Source of the DNA: Bradyrhizobium sp. 199
GTDB lineage: Bacteria; Pseudomonadota; Alphaproteobacteria; Rhizobiales; Xanthobacteraceae
Reading direction: 5' to 3'
Length of the DNA: 64,000 nucleotides
NCBI RefSeq assembly: GCF_023073355.1
Contig: NZ_JADPJI010000002.1
Span: 1,178,001-1,242,000 of the forward strand
How positions within the stretch are numbered: position 1 is the first letter of the stretch; the number at the start of each line of letters is the position of its first letter. This document shows, in pieces, positions 8,060 to 17,212 of this stretch. A program made the position numbers and the translations under genes. The notes beneath the pieces are model-generated. The model did no database searches. It was not told the DNA's origin and worked only from the letters and a program-made list of their open reading frames with translations.

Positions 8060-9283
8060 TCACGAATTCACGTGGACGAAATCCCGCAGCAGCGGATAGA
8101 TCTCGTTATTCCAACGCCTGCCCGAGAACACGCCGTAATGGCCGACGCCGGCCTGCATGTGGTGCACCCTGCGATAGGCGCGCACGCTGGTGCAGAGGTC
8201 TTGTGCCGCCAGCGTCTGGCCAATCGAGCAGATGTCGTCCTTCTCGCCCTCGACCGTCATCAGGCCCATGCGGCTGACGGCCTTGGTGTTCACGGGGCGG
8301 CCGCGATGCATCAGTTTGCCTCGCGGCAGGAGGTGCTCCTGGAACACGTCGCGCACGGTTTCGATGTAGAACTCGGCGGGAAGGTCCATCACGGCGAAAT
8401 ATTCGTCGTAGAAGGTCTTGATGGTCGCGGCCCTGTCCTTCTCGCCCTTGGCGATGTGGTTGGCGAGATCCATGTGCTGCTTGATGTGGCGCTCGAGATT
8501 CATCGAGACGAAAGCGGTGAGCTGCACGAAGCCGGGATAGACCTTCCGCAGGGCGCCGCGGCACTGCACCGGCACGTAGTTGATCAGGTTCTGCTCGAAC
8601 CATTCGATCGGCTTGCTCTTGGCGAACTCGTTGACCCTGGTCGGCTGGATCCGGGTGTCGATCGGCCCCGCCATCAGCGTCAGCGTCGCCGGGCGCGAGG
8701 GATGGTTGTCCTCGCACATGATCGCGGCCGCCGCGAGCGCGGAGATGGAGGGCTGGCAGATCGCGACCATGTGCGGGCGCGGGCCGAGCTGGCCGAGGAA
8801 GTCGATGAGATGCTCGGTGTAGTCGTCGAGTCCGAAGCGGCCTTCACTGCGCGGAATGTCGCGCGGGTTGTGCCAGTCGGTGATGTAGACGTCGTGGTCC
8901 TGGAGCAGCGTCTGCACGGTGCCGCGCAGCAGCGTTGCGAAATGGCCGGACATCGGCGCCACCAGCAGCATGCGCGGCTGCTCGGACACGCCGTCTTTCC
9001 GGAAGTGCAGCAGCGAGCCGAACGGCGTCGCGTAGGCGATCTCCTCGGTGACGGCGACTTCCCGATTTCCCACCATGACGCTCTCGATGCCGTAGGCGGG
9101 ACGGTGATAGGTGAGGGTGGAGCGCGAGATCAGCTCCAGCGCGGCCGACAGCCGGCCGACGATCTGATCCGACATGCCCTGCGGCACCAGATTGAGGAAT
9201 TTGAGCGCGGACGAAGCGCCCGTGCGCCACGGCGCAGTCAGGTCCATTTGGTTCTGGAAGGCCTGATAATACATCGACATCAT
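8060..9283 (-). CDS. phaZ: Intracellular polyhydroxybutyrate depolymerase
   Basis: Mobilises the carbon store PHB inside the cell. The 407-aa product matches the PhaZ1-type family in length and order: N-terminal YYQAFQNQMDLTAPWRTGA, LLVAPMSGHFATLLRGTV, the DVYITDWHNPRDIP block, then the catalytic VAICQPS with Cys176 in place of the serine of ordinary lipases, as known for this family. The C-terminal HMQAGVGHYGVFSGRRW supplies the catalytic-type His. No signal peptide is present, agreeing with a cytoplasmic, granule-bound enzyme. It is divergent from the GST-like gene at 9440. Confidence 0.95.
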   Translation of the reverse strand: MMSMYYQAFQNQMDLTAPWRTGASSALKFLNLVPQGMSDQIVGRLSAALELISRSTLTYHRPAYGIESVMVGNREVAVTEEIAYATPFGSLLHFRKDGVSEQPRMLLVAPMSGHFATLLRGTVQTLLQDHDVYITDWHNPRDIPRSEGRFGLDDYTEHLIDFLGQLGPRPHMVAICQPSISALAAAAIMCEDNHPSRPATLTLMAGPIDTRIQPTRVNEFAKSKPIEWFEQNLINYVPVQCRGALRKVYPGFVQLTAFVSMNLERHIKQHMDLANHIAKGEKDRAATIKTFYDEYFAVMDLPAEFYIETVRDVFQEHLLPRGKLMHRGRPVNTKAVSRMGLMTVEGEKDDICSIGQTLAAQDLCTSVRAYRRVHHMQAGVGHYGVFSGRRWNNEIYPLLRDFVHVNS

Positions 9284-9439
9284 ACTGAAACGCTCACCCG
9301 TTCCGTGAGGCTATGCAATAACGACGCCAAACGCCGGCCGGACCGGCCGCCAAAATTGGCACGTCGCTTGCTGTTCACGTCACGACAAGCACGGGGCACG
9401 TCCGCGAGCCGGCGGAGGCGGGGAGCAGGGAAGGGCCAT

Positions 9440-10096
9440 ATGGCAAAGGCGACACTCACCATCAGCAGCAAGAACTATTCGTCCTGGTCGCTGCGAGGCT
9501 GGCTGCTGGCAAAATTTTCAGGGCTCGATTTCGAGGAAATCGTCACCGCGCCGGACGATGCGTCGGCGCGCGCCGAAATCCTCTTGCTGTCGTCGTCGAT
9601 TCTGGTGCCGTGCCTGCGGCATGAAGGCGCGGTGGTCTGGGATACGCTGGCGATCGGCGAATATCTCAACGAGGTGATGCCGTCAGCCGGCCTGTTGCCT
9701 GATGACCGCGTGCAGCGCGCCCATTGCCGCTCGATTTCAGGCGAAATCCATTCCGGCTTCACCACGCTGCGCGCCTCGCTGCCGGTGAATCTGAACGGAC
9801 GTTTCCCCGGCTTCAAGATCTGGTCGCGAGCGCAGGCCGACATCGACCGCGTCCTGTCCATCTGGCGCGACTGTCTGGCAGTATCGGGCGGCCCCTTCCT
9901 GTTCGGCGCAAAGCGCACCATGGCGGAGGCGATGTACGCGCCGGTGGTGACGCGCTTCGCGACCTATGACGTCACGCTGGAGCCGCTGCTGAAGGCCTAC
10001 GCCGACACCATCATGGCGATGCCCGAGATGCAGGAATGGATCGCGGCAGCAAAGGAGGAGCCAGCCGAGATCGAGGAGCTCGAGGTCGAATATTAG
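9440..10096 (+). CDS. Glutathione S-transferase family protein
   Basis: 218 aa from the ATG at 9440. The thioredoxin-like N-terminal domain has KNYSSWSLRGWLLAK (Ser/Trp cluster at the glutathione site) and the LVPCLRHEGAVVWDTLAIGE segment, where the cis-Pro and the acidic/Ser-type G-site normally lie. The helical C-terminal domain follows (PFLFGAKRTMAEAMYAPVVT). An upstream in-frame opening runs far back but overlaps phaZ on the other strand and lacks protein-like composition; the internal ATG starts the conserved domain. Role is probably detoxification or a glutathione-linked redox reaction; substrate unknown. Confidence 0.9.
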   Translation: MAKATLTISSKNYSSWSLRGWLLAKFSGLDFEEIVTAPDDASARAEILLLSSSILVPCLRHEGAVVWDTLAIGEYLNEVMPSAGLLPDDRVQRAHCRSISGEIHSGFTTLRASLPVNLNGRFPGFKIWSRAQADIDRVLSIWRDCLAVSGGPFLFGAKRTMAEAMYAPVVTRFATYDVTLEPLLKAYADTIMAMPEMQEWIAAAKEEPAEIEELEVEY

Positions 10097-10376
10097 GCAG
10101 GCATGGCGCGGACTTGCCCGTTTCGGGGGTGGGGCCGGTCGCGGCGGCTTGAGACAGCTATGCCCTTGCCGGGATTAACCTTTGGCGACCGTGAGTGGTC
10201 GGTGCCGTTCGCCGCGCCGCACAGATATTGTACACGTCCGCGCAGCCGCATCGACATCTAGCCGTGAACAGCTGCGTACACGGCCGTTCGGCTGATTCGG
10301 GCGTGATTCGTTCGGGCCGCGTTCCGTTCGTTAAGGCGGAGCGCGGCGCCGTTGCATTTTGGAACAGATGCAGGTG

Positions 10377-10601
10377 TCAGGCGGCCCCGCGCTGCCTCAC
10401 GCGCGGCAGGCGCCAGCCGATGACGGTGGCTTCGACCGCGATGCCGGCCTCGTGGTTCTGCCAGCGTCCCTCGACATAACGGCAGGCGAACGGCAGCTGG
10501 TACGTTCCGCTGTGATCCTCGCACAGCACTTCGAGCGCCAGGCCCGGCGGCGGTTCTCCGGCGCCATCGAATTCCGCAAGTCGTCTATCGCGCGTTGCCA
10601 T
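10377..10601 (-). CDS. Small conserved-looking protein of unknown function (74 aa)
   Basis: Starts at the ATG at 10601 behind a good GGGGAG ribosome site. The protein is soluble and acidic-to-neutral: MATRDRRLAEFDGAGE, then LEVLCEDHSGTYQLPF and GRWQNHEAGIAVEATVIGWR, ending in a basic tail. It has two Cys and two His but no clear metal motif. I do not recognise the family. The 280 bases downstream to the GST gene show no further gene. Confidence 0.6.
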   Translation of the reverse strand: MATRDRRLAEFDGAGEPPPGLALEVLCEDHSGTYQLPFACRYVEGRWQNHEAGIAVEATVIGWRLPRVRQRGAA

Positions 10602-10785
10602 TCCAAAAATCTCCCCTAAACAAAGCCGCGGAAAGAGCGCCCACTTCTTCCGCGCGCGGATCATCGTTCCCGGTCCGAAGGAACGGACGCAAGCTCAACG
10701 CGAGAATGCGGTACGAGTGTGGTAGCTTCACCCGGCTGTGCGTAAACAGCGCACATTGACGTGATCGATCGGACGAGGAACCTTC

Positions 10786-11142
10786 ATGCTGCTTCGAAAC
10801 GCCGGCATTTGTTTCGCGATATTGCTGCTCGCAACGCTGGCGAATGCGCCAGTGCACGCGCAGGACGTGCCCGGGATCGAAATCTGCACGGTCGAGAAGA
10901 CCATGGAGCGGCGCACCAGCTGTCTGCAGAGCAATGTCGATTTCCTGCAGAAGACGATCACGAAGCTTAACCTCGATCATCAGCAGAAGCTGGACGCCGC
11001 GGGCCGCCAGATCGACGCGCTGAAGACGAACCTCGCCGGCCTGCAGAAGACGCTCGGCGATCTCCAGGCCGCCCAGGCGAAGACGGCCGAGGATCTGAAG
11101 AAGAAGCAGGACGCCCCGCCGGCAAAGGACGCTGCGAAATAA
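10786..11142 (+). CDS. Secreted coiled-coil protein (118 aa)
   Basis: An N-terminal signal peptide (MLLRNAGICFAILLLATLAN, likely cleavage after VHAQ) exports the protein to the periplasm. The mature part has two Cys close to the start (ICTVEK and TSCLQS), then a heptad-like coiled coil (LNLDHQQKLDAAGRQIDALK, continuing with LAGLQKTLGDLQAAQ) and a Lys/Ala/Pro tail. GAGGAA precedes the ATG. The layout resembles small periplasmic coiled-coil or Lpp/YbgF-like proteins, but no named family is certain. It ends 9 bases from the convergent enolase-superfamily gene. Confidence 0.7.
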   Translation: MLLRNAGICFAILLLATLANAPVHAQDVPGIEICTVEKTMERRTSCLQSNVDFLQKTITKLNLDHQQKLDAAGRQIDALKTNLAGLQKTLGDLQAAQAKTAEDLKKKQDAPPAKDAAK

Positions 11143-11151
11143 GCTTGGCCA

Positions 11152-12255
11152 TCACGTCACGCGATATCGCTCCATCACGCCGCGATCAGGCTCATAGCCG
11201 AGCCCGGGTCCTGTCGGCACCGCGATATGGCCCGTGGCATCGCTATCGATGCGGCGGCCCCAGAGACAGGCTTCGCGTTTCAGATAGAACATCTCGACCA
11301 GCCCGTCGTCGCGCGTCGCGAGCAAGTGCAGTGTCGCGAGCAGGCCCGGACCGAAATACGGGGAGTGCGGGACGATCTTCACGCCGAGCTGATCGGCAAG
11401 CGCCGCGACCTTCAGAAATTCGGTGATGCCGCCGACCTTGATCACGGACGGCTGGGCGTGGCTGACCGCGCCCGCCTCCATCATCTGGCGGAATTGATAT
11501 TCCGTGCAGGCATTCTCGCCGGCGGCAACGCCGAACCCTCCCTTGCTGCGGACCTCGGCGAGCGCGGCAAAATCTTCCGGCGGCCAGACCGGCTCTTCCA
11601 GAAACATCGGTCGCGCGTCCCGGCAGCTGGTCGCGAACGCGATCGCCTGCTCAGCCGCGAGCGGGCAGTTCATGTCGACCATCAGCGGAATGTTGGGGCC
11701 AATCGCCTCGCGCGCGGCGAACACCGCCGGTGTCGTGGTCTCGTGCAGCTTGATCGCGCCATAGCCGAGCGCGAGCGCCTTCCTGCATTCGGCCGCGATG
11801 TTCTCGGGCGAACCGATCCGCAGCAGGCTCGCGTAAGCCGGAATGGCCATACGCCTGGTCTCGCCGAGCAGGCGATGCACCGGCACGCCCTCGATTTTAG
11901 CAGCAAGGTCCCACAGCGCGATGTCGAGCCCCGAGATCGCGAACATGGTGATGCCGTAGCGGCCGAACAGATGCAGGTTGCGCTGAATCTGCTCCATCGC
12001 GGCGGGGATGCCGGCCGCATCGGGCACCTTCAGCCCGCGGGCCTGCGGTGCGATCATTTCCTCGACGGCACTGCGCGTGGTGCGCGGGCAGACATAGGCG
12101 AAGGCATCGCCCCAGCCGGTCAGCCCGGCATCCGTGGTGACCTCGACAAGCACCATGTCGAGGGCCGTGATCGCGGAAGCGCCTTGGCGAAAGCTCGCAA
12201 CGCCGGCGTCATAGGGAATGCGGATATGGTGCGCCCGCACATCGGTAATTTCCAT
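11152..12255 (-). CDS. Enolase-superfamily enzyme (mandelate racemase/muconate lactonizing family)
   Basis: Acid-sugar dehydratase, racemase or cycloisomerase fold, 367 aa. An N-terminal capping domain is followed by the barrel with the metal ligands Asp194 (LMVDMNC), Glu220/221 (FLEEPVWP) and Glu247 (AAGENAC), Lys273 (VIKVGGIT) and His297 (IVPHSP). The strand-2 base motif, usually KxK, reads Lys169-Leu-His171 here. A strong GGAGG precedes the start. It is divergent from an SMP-30/lactonase-like gene, a pairing common in sugar-acid catabolism (lactone opening then dehydration), so a sugar-acid substrate is likely but not proven. Confidence 0.9.
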   Translation of the reverse strand: MEITDVRAHHIRIPYDAGVASFRQGASAITALDMVLVEVTTDAGLTGWGDAFAYVCPRTTRSAVEEMIAPQARGLKVPDAAGIPAAMEQIQRNLHLFGRYGITMFAISGLDIALWDLAAKIEGVPVHRLLGETRRMAIPAYASLLRIGSPENIAAECRKALALGYGAIKLHETTTPAVFAAREAIGPNIPLMVDMNCPLAAEQAIAFATSCRDARPMFLEEPVWPPEDFAALAEVRSKGGFGVAAGENACTEYQFRQMMEAGAVSHAQPSVIKVGGITEFLKVAALADQLGVKIVPHSPYFGPGLLATLHLLATRDDGLVEMFYLKREACLWGRRIDSDATGHIAVPTGPGLGYEPDRGVMERYRVT

Positions 12256-12507
12256 GGGGCGGTTCCTCCGTGCTTTCTCGTGAGCGGTTGCAGGGAGTGT
12301 AGCTGCGAATGCCGGGGCCTCGCCAGTGGCTGTTCGAGCGCTGTCTCAGCGCGCCTGCCAGGCAATGCAGCGCAATGCTGGCATACCGTCCGCCTTGCTT
12401 GGCAAGCCCCAACGACTTTGTCATAACCGCAGGCAAATCTTGCGTGTGGGGCCCGTGCCGGACATCCCGTGCAAGTCATAACAAGCAGCAGCCGGGAGGG
12501 TCCCCAC

Positions 12508-13434
12508 ATGTCCAACGTCCGCGTTCTCGCGACCGACCTTGAATTTCCCGAAGGGCCGGTCGTGATGCCGGACGGCTCGGTGGTGCTGGTGGAAATCCGC
12601 GGCCAGCGCCTGACCCGCGTCCACCCTGATGGCCGCAAGGAGATTGTCGCGAAGATTCCGGGCGGCCCGAACGGCGCCGCGCTCGGCCCCGACGGCAAGA
12701 TCTACGTCTGCAACAATGGCGGCTTTTCCTGGATCCCGACCCGCAACATGATCATGCCGGGCCCGCAGCCGGACGATTATCTCGGCGGCTCGATCCAGCG
12801 CGTCGACCTGCAATCCGGCAAGGTCGAGACCGTCGTGACCAAATGCGGCGAGCACGATCTGCGCGGGCCGAACGATCTGGTGTTCGACAAGCAGGGCGGC
12901 CTCTGGTTCTCCGATCTCGGCAAGCGCCGCGCCCGCGAGATGGACGTCGGCGGCATGTACTATCTCAAGCCCGGCATGAGCGAGATCGTCGAGATCGTCC
13001 ACGGCGTGCTGCCGGCCAACGGCATCGGGCTGTCGCCGGACGAGAACACCGTCTACATCGCGGAGACGCCGACGGGCCGGCTGTGGGCCTACGAGCTCTC
13101 CGCGCCCGGCACGCTCAGGCCGCGGGATCCGATCTATCGCGGCGAGCGTGGCAAGCCGATCTGCGGCCTCGGCGGCTACCAGATGTTCGACTCGCTCGCG
13201 GTGGAAGCTGGCGGCAATATCTGCGTCGCCACCCTCGTCTCCGGCTGCATCTCGGTGATCGCGCCCGACGGAACGCTGGTCGAGCAGGTCCCGACCGGCG
13301 ATCGCGTCACCACCAACATCGCCTTCGGCGGCCCCGAGCTGAAGACGGCCTACATCACGCTGTCGGGCAAGGGCGAACTCGTCGCCATGGACTGGCCGCG
13401 CGGTGGATTGCCGCTCAATTTCCTAAACAAATAA
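12508..13434 (+). CDS. SMP-30/gluconolactonase-family protein
   Basis: Six-bladed beta-propeller hydrolase family that opens sugar lactones using a divalent metal. From the ATG at 12508 (preceded by GGGAGGG) the 308-aa protein has the N-terminal metal Glu in DLEFPEGPVVMPDGS, the central NGAALGPDGKIYVCNNGGF, GPNDLVFDKQGGLWFSDLG, and ANGIGLSPDENTVYIAET, where Asn and Asp ligands normally lie. It is divergent from the enolase-superfamily gene across 252 bases, so the two probably belong to one sugar-acid pathway. Confidence 0.88.
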   Translation: MSNVRVLATDLEFPEGPVVMPDGSVVLVEIRGQRLTRVHPDGRKEIVAKIPGGPNGAALGPDGKIYVCNNGGFSWIPTRNMIMPGPQPDDYLGGSIQRVDLQSGKVETVVTKCGEHDLRGPNDLVFDKQGGLWFSDLGKRRAREMDVGGMYYLKPGMSEIVEIVHGVLPANGIGLSPDENTVYIAETPTGRLWAYELSAPGTLRPRDPIYRGERGKPICGLGGYQMFDSLAVEAGGNICVATLVSGCISVIAPDGTLVEQVPTGDRVTTNIAFGGPELKTAYITLSGKGELVAMDWPRGGLPLNFLNK

Positions 13435-13447
13435 ACGGTGCTAGTGA

Positions 13448-13529
13448 GCGTCATTGCGAGCGAAGCGAAGCGATCCAGGAATGCGTCCGCGGTAAGATTC
13501 TGGTCGCTTCGCTTCGCTCGCGATGACGC
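13448..13529. repeat. Long palindromic repeat, TCATTGCGAGCGAAG family
   Basis: Two 26-base arms, differing at one position, flank a short centre. The element fills the space between the lactonase and acetyltransferase genes. The repeat at 41865-41979 has the same outer sequence, so this is a dispersed family; in RNA it would form a long hairpin. Confidence 0.9.
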
Positions 13530-13544
13530 AAGGAGAGATATTCG

Positions 13545-14138
13545 ATGCCCTGGCCTGATCCTGTCACCCTGCGCGGACAGCATGCCCGTCTGGAGCCGCT
13601 GTCGCATCAGCATCGTGAGGCGCTGGTGGAGGCCGTCAAGGACGGCGAGCTGTCGAAGCTCTGGTACACCGCGATCCCGCTGCCGGAGAACATGGCCAAG
13701 GAGATCGACCGCCGCCTCGGCCTGCAGGCCGCGGGTTCAATGCTGCCGTTCACCGTGTTCGATGCCGGCGGCAAAATCGTCGGCATGACGACCTACATGA
13801 ACATCGATGCCGTCAACCGCCGGGTCGAGATCGGCTCGACGTGGTACGGCAAGAGCGCGCAACGCGGCCCGCTCAACACGCAGTGCAAGCTCTTGCTGCT
13901 GCGCCACGCCTTCGAGACGCTGAACTGCATCGCGGTCGAATTCCGCACGCATTTCTTCAACCACCAGAGCCGCCGCGCCATCGAGCGTCTAGGCGCCAAG
14001 CAGGACGGCATCCTGCGCAGCCACCAGGTCGCGCCGAACGGCACGTTGCGCGACACCGTCGTCTACAGCATCACCGCCGCCGAATGGCCGACCGTGAAGA
14101 CGCATCTGGAATATCAACTCAACGACAAGCCGCGCTAG
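13545..14138 (+). CDS. GNAT-family N-acetyltransferase (RimJ/RimL-like)
   Basis: Acetyl-CoA-dependent acetyltransferase of 197 aa. It begins LRGQHARLEPLSHQHREAL, the usual first strand of RimL-type proteins. Substrate-side elements VGMTTYMNIDAVNRRVEIGS and TWYGKSAQRG lead into the region for the CoA pyrophosphate loop, then TLNCIAVEFRTHFFNHQSRR and AIERLGAKQDGILR, hallmark of the family. AAGGAGAG precedes the ATG. The substrate (protein N-terminus, antibiotic or small amine) cannot be inferred. Confidence 0.88.
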   Translation: MPWPDPVTLRGQHARLEPLSHQHREALVEAVKDGELSKLWYTAIPLPENMAKEIDRRLGLQAAGSMLPFTVFDAGGKIVGMTTYMNIDAVNRRVEIGSTWYGKSAQRGPLNTQCKLLLLRHAFETLNCIAVEFRTHFFNHQSRRAIERLGAKQDGILRSHQVAPNGTLRDTVVYSITAAEWPTVKTHLEYQLNDKPR

Positions 14139-14170
14139 TTATGATGTGCTCCGAATTGGCCGCGCGTTCG

Positions 14171-14315
14171 ATCACCTCTCCCATAGGGAGAGGTCGGCGC
14201 GTAGCGCCGGGTGAGGGGACCGGTCTCTCGTGGGACCTGAGTCCCTCACCCGATTTGCACCGGACGATGCTACGCATCGGCGGGCGCAAATCGACCTCTC
14301 CCTCCGGGAGAGGTG
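14171..14315. repeat. Palindromic repeat, CACCTCTCCC family
   Basis: Outer arms CACCTCTCC and GGAGAGGTG enclose inner hairpins, each itself palindromic (CTCTCCCATAGGGAGAG and CTCTCCCTCCGGGAGAG). It lies between the acetyltransferase and GMC oxidoreductase genes. The sequence family differs from the repeat at 13448. Confidence 0.8.
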
Positions 14316-14369
14316 TCGGCATCCGCGGCTGCAATTTACCTGATCTCACGACACGCCAGGGGCGGAAGA

Positions 14370-16016
14370 ATGGACAGATTTGATTATGTGATCGTCGGCG
14401 CGGGCTCCGCCGGTTGCGTGCTCACCAGCCGGCTCAGCGAAGACCCCAACACCAGCGTCTGCGTGCTCGAGGCCGGGCCGAGCGACTGGCATCCCTACAT
14501 CCATCTGCCGGCGGGCTTCATCAAGACCTTCCACATGAAGAGCATCAACTGGGCCTATCAGCAGGAGGTCGGGCCCTGGACCGGCGGGCGCAGCATCTAC
14601 GCGCCGCGCGGCAAGACGCTCGGCGGCTCCTCCTCGATCAACGGCCACATTTATAATCGCGGCCAGCGCATGGATTTCGACACCTGGGCGCAGATGGGCA
14701 ATCGCGGCTGGGGCTATGCCGACGTGCTGCCTTATTTCCGGCGGCTGGAGAAGCGGATCGGCGAAGGCGAGGACATTTATCGTGGTCGCGACGGCAACCT
14801 GATCGTCACCACCATGAACTGGCGCGATCCGCTCTGCGAGGCGTTCATGGAAGGCGCGGTGTCGCTCGGCATCCCCCGCAACCCCGATTACAACGGCAAG
14901 ACCCAGGAAGGCGTCTCCTACTGTCAGCGCACCATCGACAAGGGCCTGCGTGTTTCCGGCGCGACCGCGTTCCTCAAGCCCGCGATGAAGCGGCCCAACG
15001 TGCATGTGCGTACCCATGCGCATGCGACCGAGATCATTTTTGAAGGCAAGCGCGCCGTCGGCGTGCGCTACATGAAGGGTGGCCCTCGTGGCACGCCGGT
15101 GGAGGTGCGCGCCAACAAGGAGGTGATCCTGTCCGGCGGCACCTATAATTCGCCGCAGCTCCTGCAGCTCTCCGGCATCGGCTCGCCGGACCTGCTGCAG
15201 CAACACGGCATCGCCGTGCGCCACGCGCTGCCGGTCGGCGAGGGCCTCCAGGACCATTACGCCCCGCGCACGGTGGCGCGCGTCAAGGACATCAAAACCA
15301 TCAACGAGCTTCGCCGCGGTTTCTCGCTGTGGATTGAGGCGCTGAAATGGGCGACCGCGCGCAAAGGCTTGCTGTCGCTGTCGCCGACCATGGTCTATTG
15401 CTTCTGGCACTCCGGCGAGAGCGCCGACAGTTCCGACCTGCAGCTCACCTTCACGCCGGCGTCCTACAAGGAAGGCGTGCAGGGCCAGCTTGAGGACGAG
15501 CCCGGCATGACCGTCGCCTCCTGGCAGCAGCGCCCCGAGAGCCGCGGGTATGTCCGCATCCGTTCCAACGATCCATTCGCGCCGCCGATCATCCAGACCA
15601 ACTATCTCGACGCCGAGCTCGACCGCCGCGTCATCGTCGGCGGCATGAAGCTGGCACGCCGCCTTTTGAAGTCCGCGCCGCTGTCGCCCTATTACGCCTA
15701 CGAGGACTTCCCCGGCCCCAACATCAACACCGACGACGAATTCCTCGCCGCCGCCACCGAGCGCGGCACCACCACCTTCCACCCCGGCTGCACCTGCCGC
15801 ATGGGCCCGGCGGACTCGACGTGGGCGGTGGTCGACGACCACCTCCGCGTCCACGGGCTGGAGGGCCTCCGCGTCATCGATGCCTCGGTCATGCCGCGCA
15901 TGATCTCGGCCAACCTCAACGCCTCCACCATGATGATCGCCGACCGCGCCTCGGACCTGATCCGCGGCAAGCAGCCGATGGAGGCCGCGCGCGTGCCGGA
16001 CGCCGCGGTGGCGTGA
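14370..16016 (+). CDS. GMC-family FAD oxidoreductase (choline/alcohol dehydrogenase-like)
   Basis: Flavoenzyme of 548 aa oxidising an alcohol. It starts at the ATG at 14370 with FDYVIVGAGSAGCVLTSRLS, the FAD Rossmann loop; the first GMC signature is PRGKTLGGSSSINGHIYNRG and the second is SGGTYNSPQLLQLSGIG. The C-terminal FHPGCTCRMG contains the His of the active-site pair, and LRVIDASVMPRMISANLNA contains the second catalytic polar residue (Asn). The length fits choline dehydrogenase-like relatives, but betaine genes are absent nearby, so substrate is open. Confidence 0.92.
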   Translation: MDRFDYVIVGAGSAGCVLTSRLSEDPNTSVCVLEAGPSDWHPYIHLPAGFIKTFHMKSINWAYQQEVGPWTGGRSIYAPRGKTLGGSSSINGHIYNRGQRMDFDTWAQMGNRGWGYADVLPYFRRLEKRIGEGEDIYRGRDGNLIVTTMNWRDPLCEAFMEGAVSLGIPRNPDYNGKTQEGVSYCQRTIDKGLRVSGATAFLKPAMKRPNVHVRTHAHATEIIFEGKRAVGVRYMKGGPRGTPVEVRANKEVILSGGTYNSPQLLQLSGIGSPDLLQQHGIAVRHALPVGEGLQDHYAPRTVARVKDIKTINELRRGFSLWIEALKWATARKGLLSLSPTMVYCFWHSGESADSSDLQLTFTPASYKEGVQGQLEDEPGMTVASWQQRPESRGYVRIRSNDPFAPPIIQTNYLDAELDRRVIVGGMKLARRLLKSAPLSPYYAYEDFPGPNINTDDEFLAAATERGTTTFHPGCTCRMGPADSTWAVVDDHLRVHGLEGLRVIDASVMPRMISANLNASTMMIADRASDLIRGKQPMEAARVPDAAVA

Positions 16017-16023
16017 GAGCTTC

Positions 16024-16108
16024 GTAGGAGGGGTAGAGCGTAGCGAACCCATCGCCTCCATCATCGCGGAAAAGCTTGATGGGTTTCGCTGCGCTGTACC
16101 CATCCTAC
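16024..16108. repeat. Palindromic repeat, GTAGGATGGGTAGAGCG family
   Basis: The left arm 16024-16053 and the right arm 16078-16108 are near-complementary (GTAGGAGGGGTAGAGCGTAG against the inverse of CTGCGCTGTACCCATCCTAC). It fills the space between two convergent genes and may end transcripts from both sides. Confidence 0.85.
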
Positions 16109-16122
16109 AGTTTGTCTTTGTC

Positions 16123-16965
16123 CTACACTTCCCGTCGGCTCAGGAACGCCAGCCGTTCGAACAGATGCACGTCCTGCTCGTTCTTGAGCAGCGCGCCGTG
16201 CAGCGGCGGGATCAGTTTTCGCGGATCACGCTCGCGCAACTGCTCGACGGTCATGTCTTCGTTGAGCAGCAGCTTAAGCCAGTCCAAAAGCTCCGAGGTC
16301 GACGGCTTCTTCTTCAGGCCGGGCACTTCGCGCACCTCGAAGAAGATGCGCAAAGCTTCTTCGACCAGACGCTTCTTGATGCCGGGGAAGTGGACGTCGA
16401 CGATGCGGCCCATCGTGTCGGCGTCGGGGAATTTGATGTAGTGGAAGAAGCAGCGGCGCAGGAAGGCGTCCGGCAGCTCCTTCTCGTTGTTGGAGGTGAT
16501 CATCATGATCGGGCGCTGCTTGGCCTTGATCGTCTCGCCGGTCTCGTAGACATGGAATTCCATGCGATCGAGCTCGAGCAAAAGATCGTTCGGGAATTCG
16601 ATGTCGGCCTTGTCGATCTCGTCGATCAGGAGCACCGGGCGCTGCTCGGCGGTGAAGGCCTCCCACAGCTTGCCGCGCTTGATGTAGTTCTTGATGTCGG
16701 AGACGCGGGCATCGCCGAGCTGGCTGTCGCGCAAGCGCGACACCGCGTCGTATTCGTAGAGGCCCTGCTGCGCCTTGGTGGTGGACTTGATGTGCCAGGT
16801 CAGCAGCGGTGCGTTCAGCGCCTTCGCCACTTCCTCCGCCAGCACCGTCTTGCCGGTGCCGGGCTCGCCCTTGATCAGCAGCGGTCGCTCCAGCACGATT
16901 GAGGCATTGACCGCGACCTTGAGATCGTCGGTCGCAACATAGTCCTTGGTGCCGGTAAATTTCAT
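16123..16965 (-). CDS. MoxR-type AAA+ ATPase
   Basis: 280-aa AAA+ ATPase of the MoxR class, chaperones that help insert metals or mature partner complexes together with VWA proteins. Walker A is GEPGTGKT (residues 33-40), Walker B is VLLIDEIDKA (111-120), sensor 1 is MMITSNNEKELPDAFLRRC with an arginine finger, and the small helical lid follows. The adjacent divergent gene encodes a CoxE-like VWA protein, the standard partner; the pair is widespread in rhizobia even without carbon-monoxide dehydrogenase genes, which are also absent here. Confidence 0.94.
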   Translation of the reverse strand: MKFTGTKDYVATDDLKVAVNASIVLERPLLIKGEPGTGKTVLAEEVAKALNAPLLTWHIKSTTKAQQGLYEYDAVSRLRDSQLGDARVSDIKNYIKRGKLWEAFTAEQRPVLLIDEIDKADIEFPNDLLLELDRMEFHVYETGETIKAKQRPIMMITSNNEKELPDAFLRRCFFHYIKFPDADTMGRIVDVHFPGIKKRLVEEALRIFFEVREVPGLKKKPSTSELLDWLKLLLNEDMTVEQLRERDPRKLIPPLHGALLKNEQDVHLFERLAFLSRREV

Positions 16966-17212
16966 CGCGCGTCCTTGTTGGTCGTCGTCCCAGGAATTGC
17001 CAAATTCATTGCCGTGGTCGCGACATGGGAACGGCCGCGCGTGGCGGCCGTTCCTGGTTCGGTCAGGCTTTCAGACCCGTTTTATCAGCGAAAGGATGAC
17101 AAGCACAATCACCGCACCAATCCCGCCGGGCGGACAATCCTGTCCAGCCGCAGTAGCAAGGGTCTCTGGGGCACCTCTTGACGCCGACCATCCAAAGGGC
17201 AATCTGTCACCC

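Noticed and set aside
8072..9439. Very long plus-strand open frame running through phaZ and into the GST gene
   Set aside because: It is the antisense shadow of phaZ, common in GC-rich genomes; the composition is His/Arg-rich and the true GST start is at 9440.
14346..16103. 585-aa minus-strand frame opposite the GMC oxidoreductase
   Set aside because: Shadow of the real gene: repetitive composition, no known motifs, no ribosome site.
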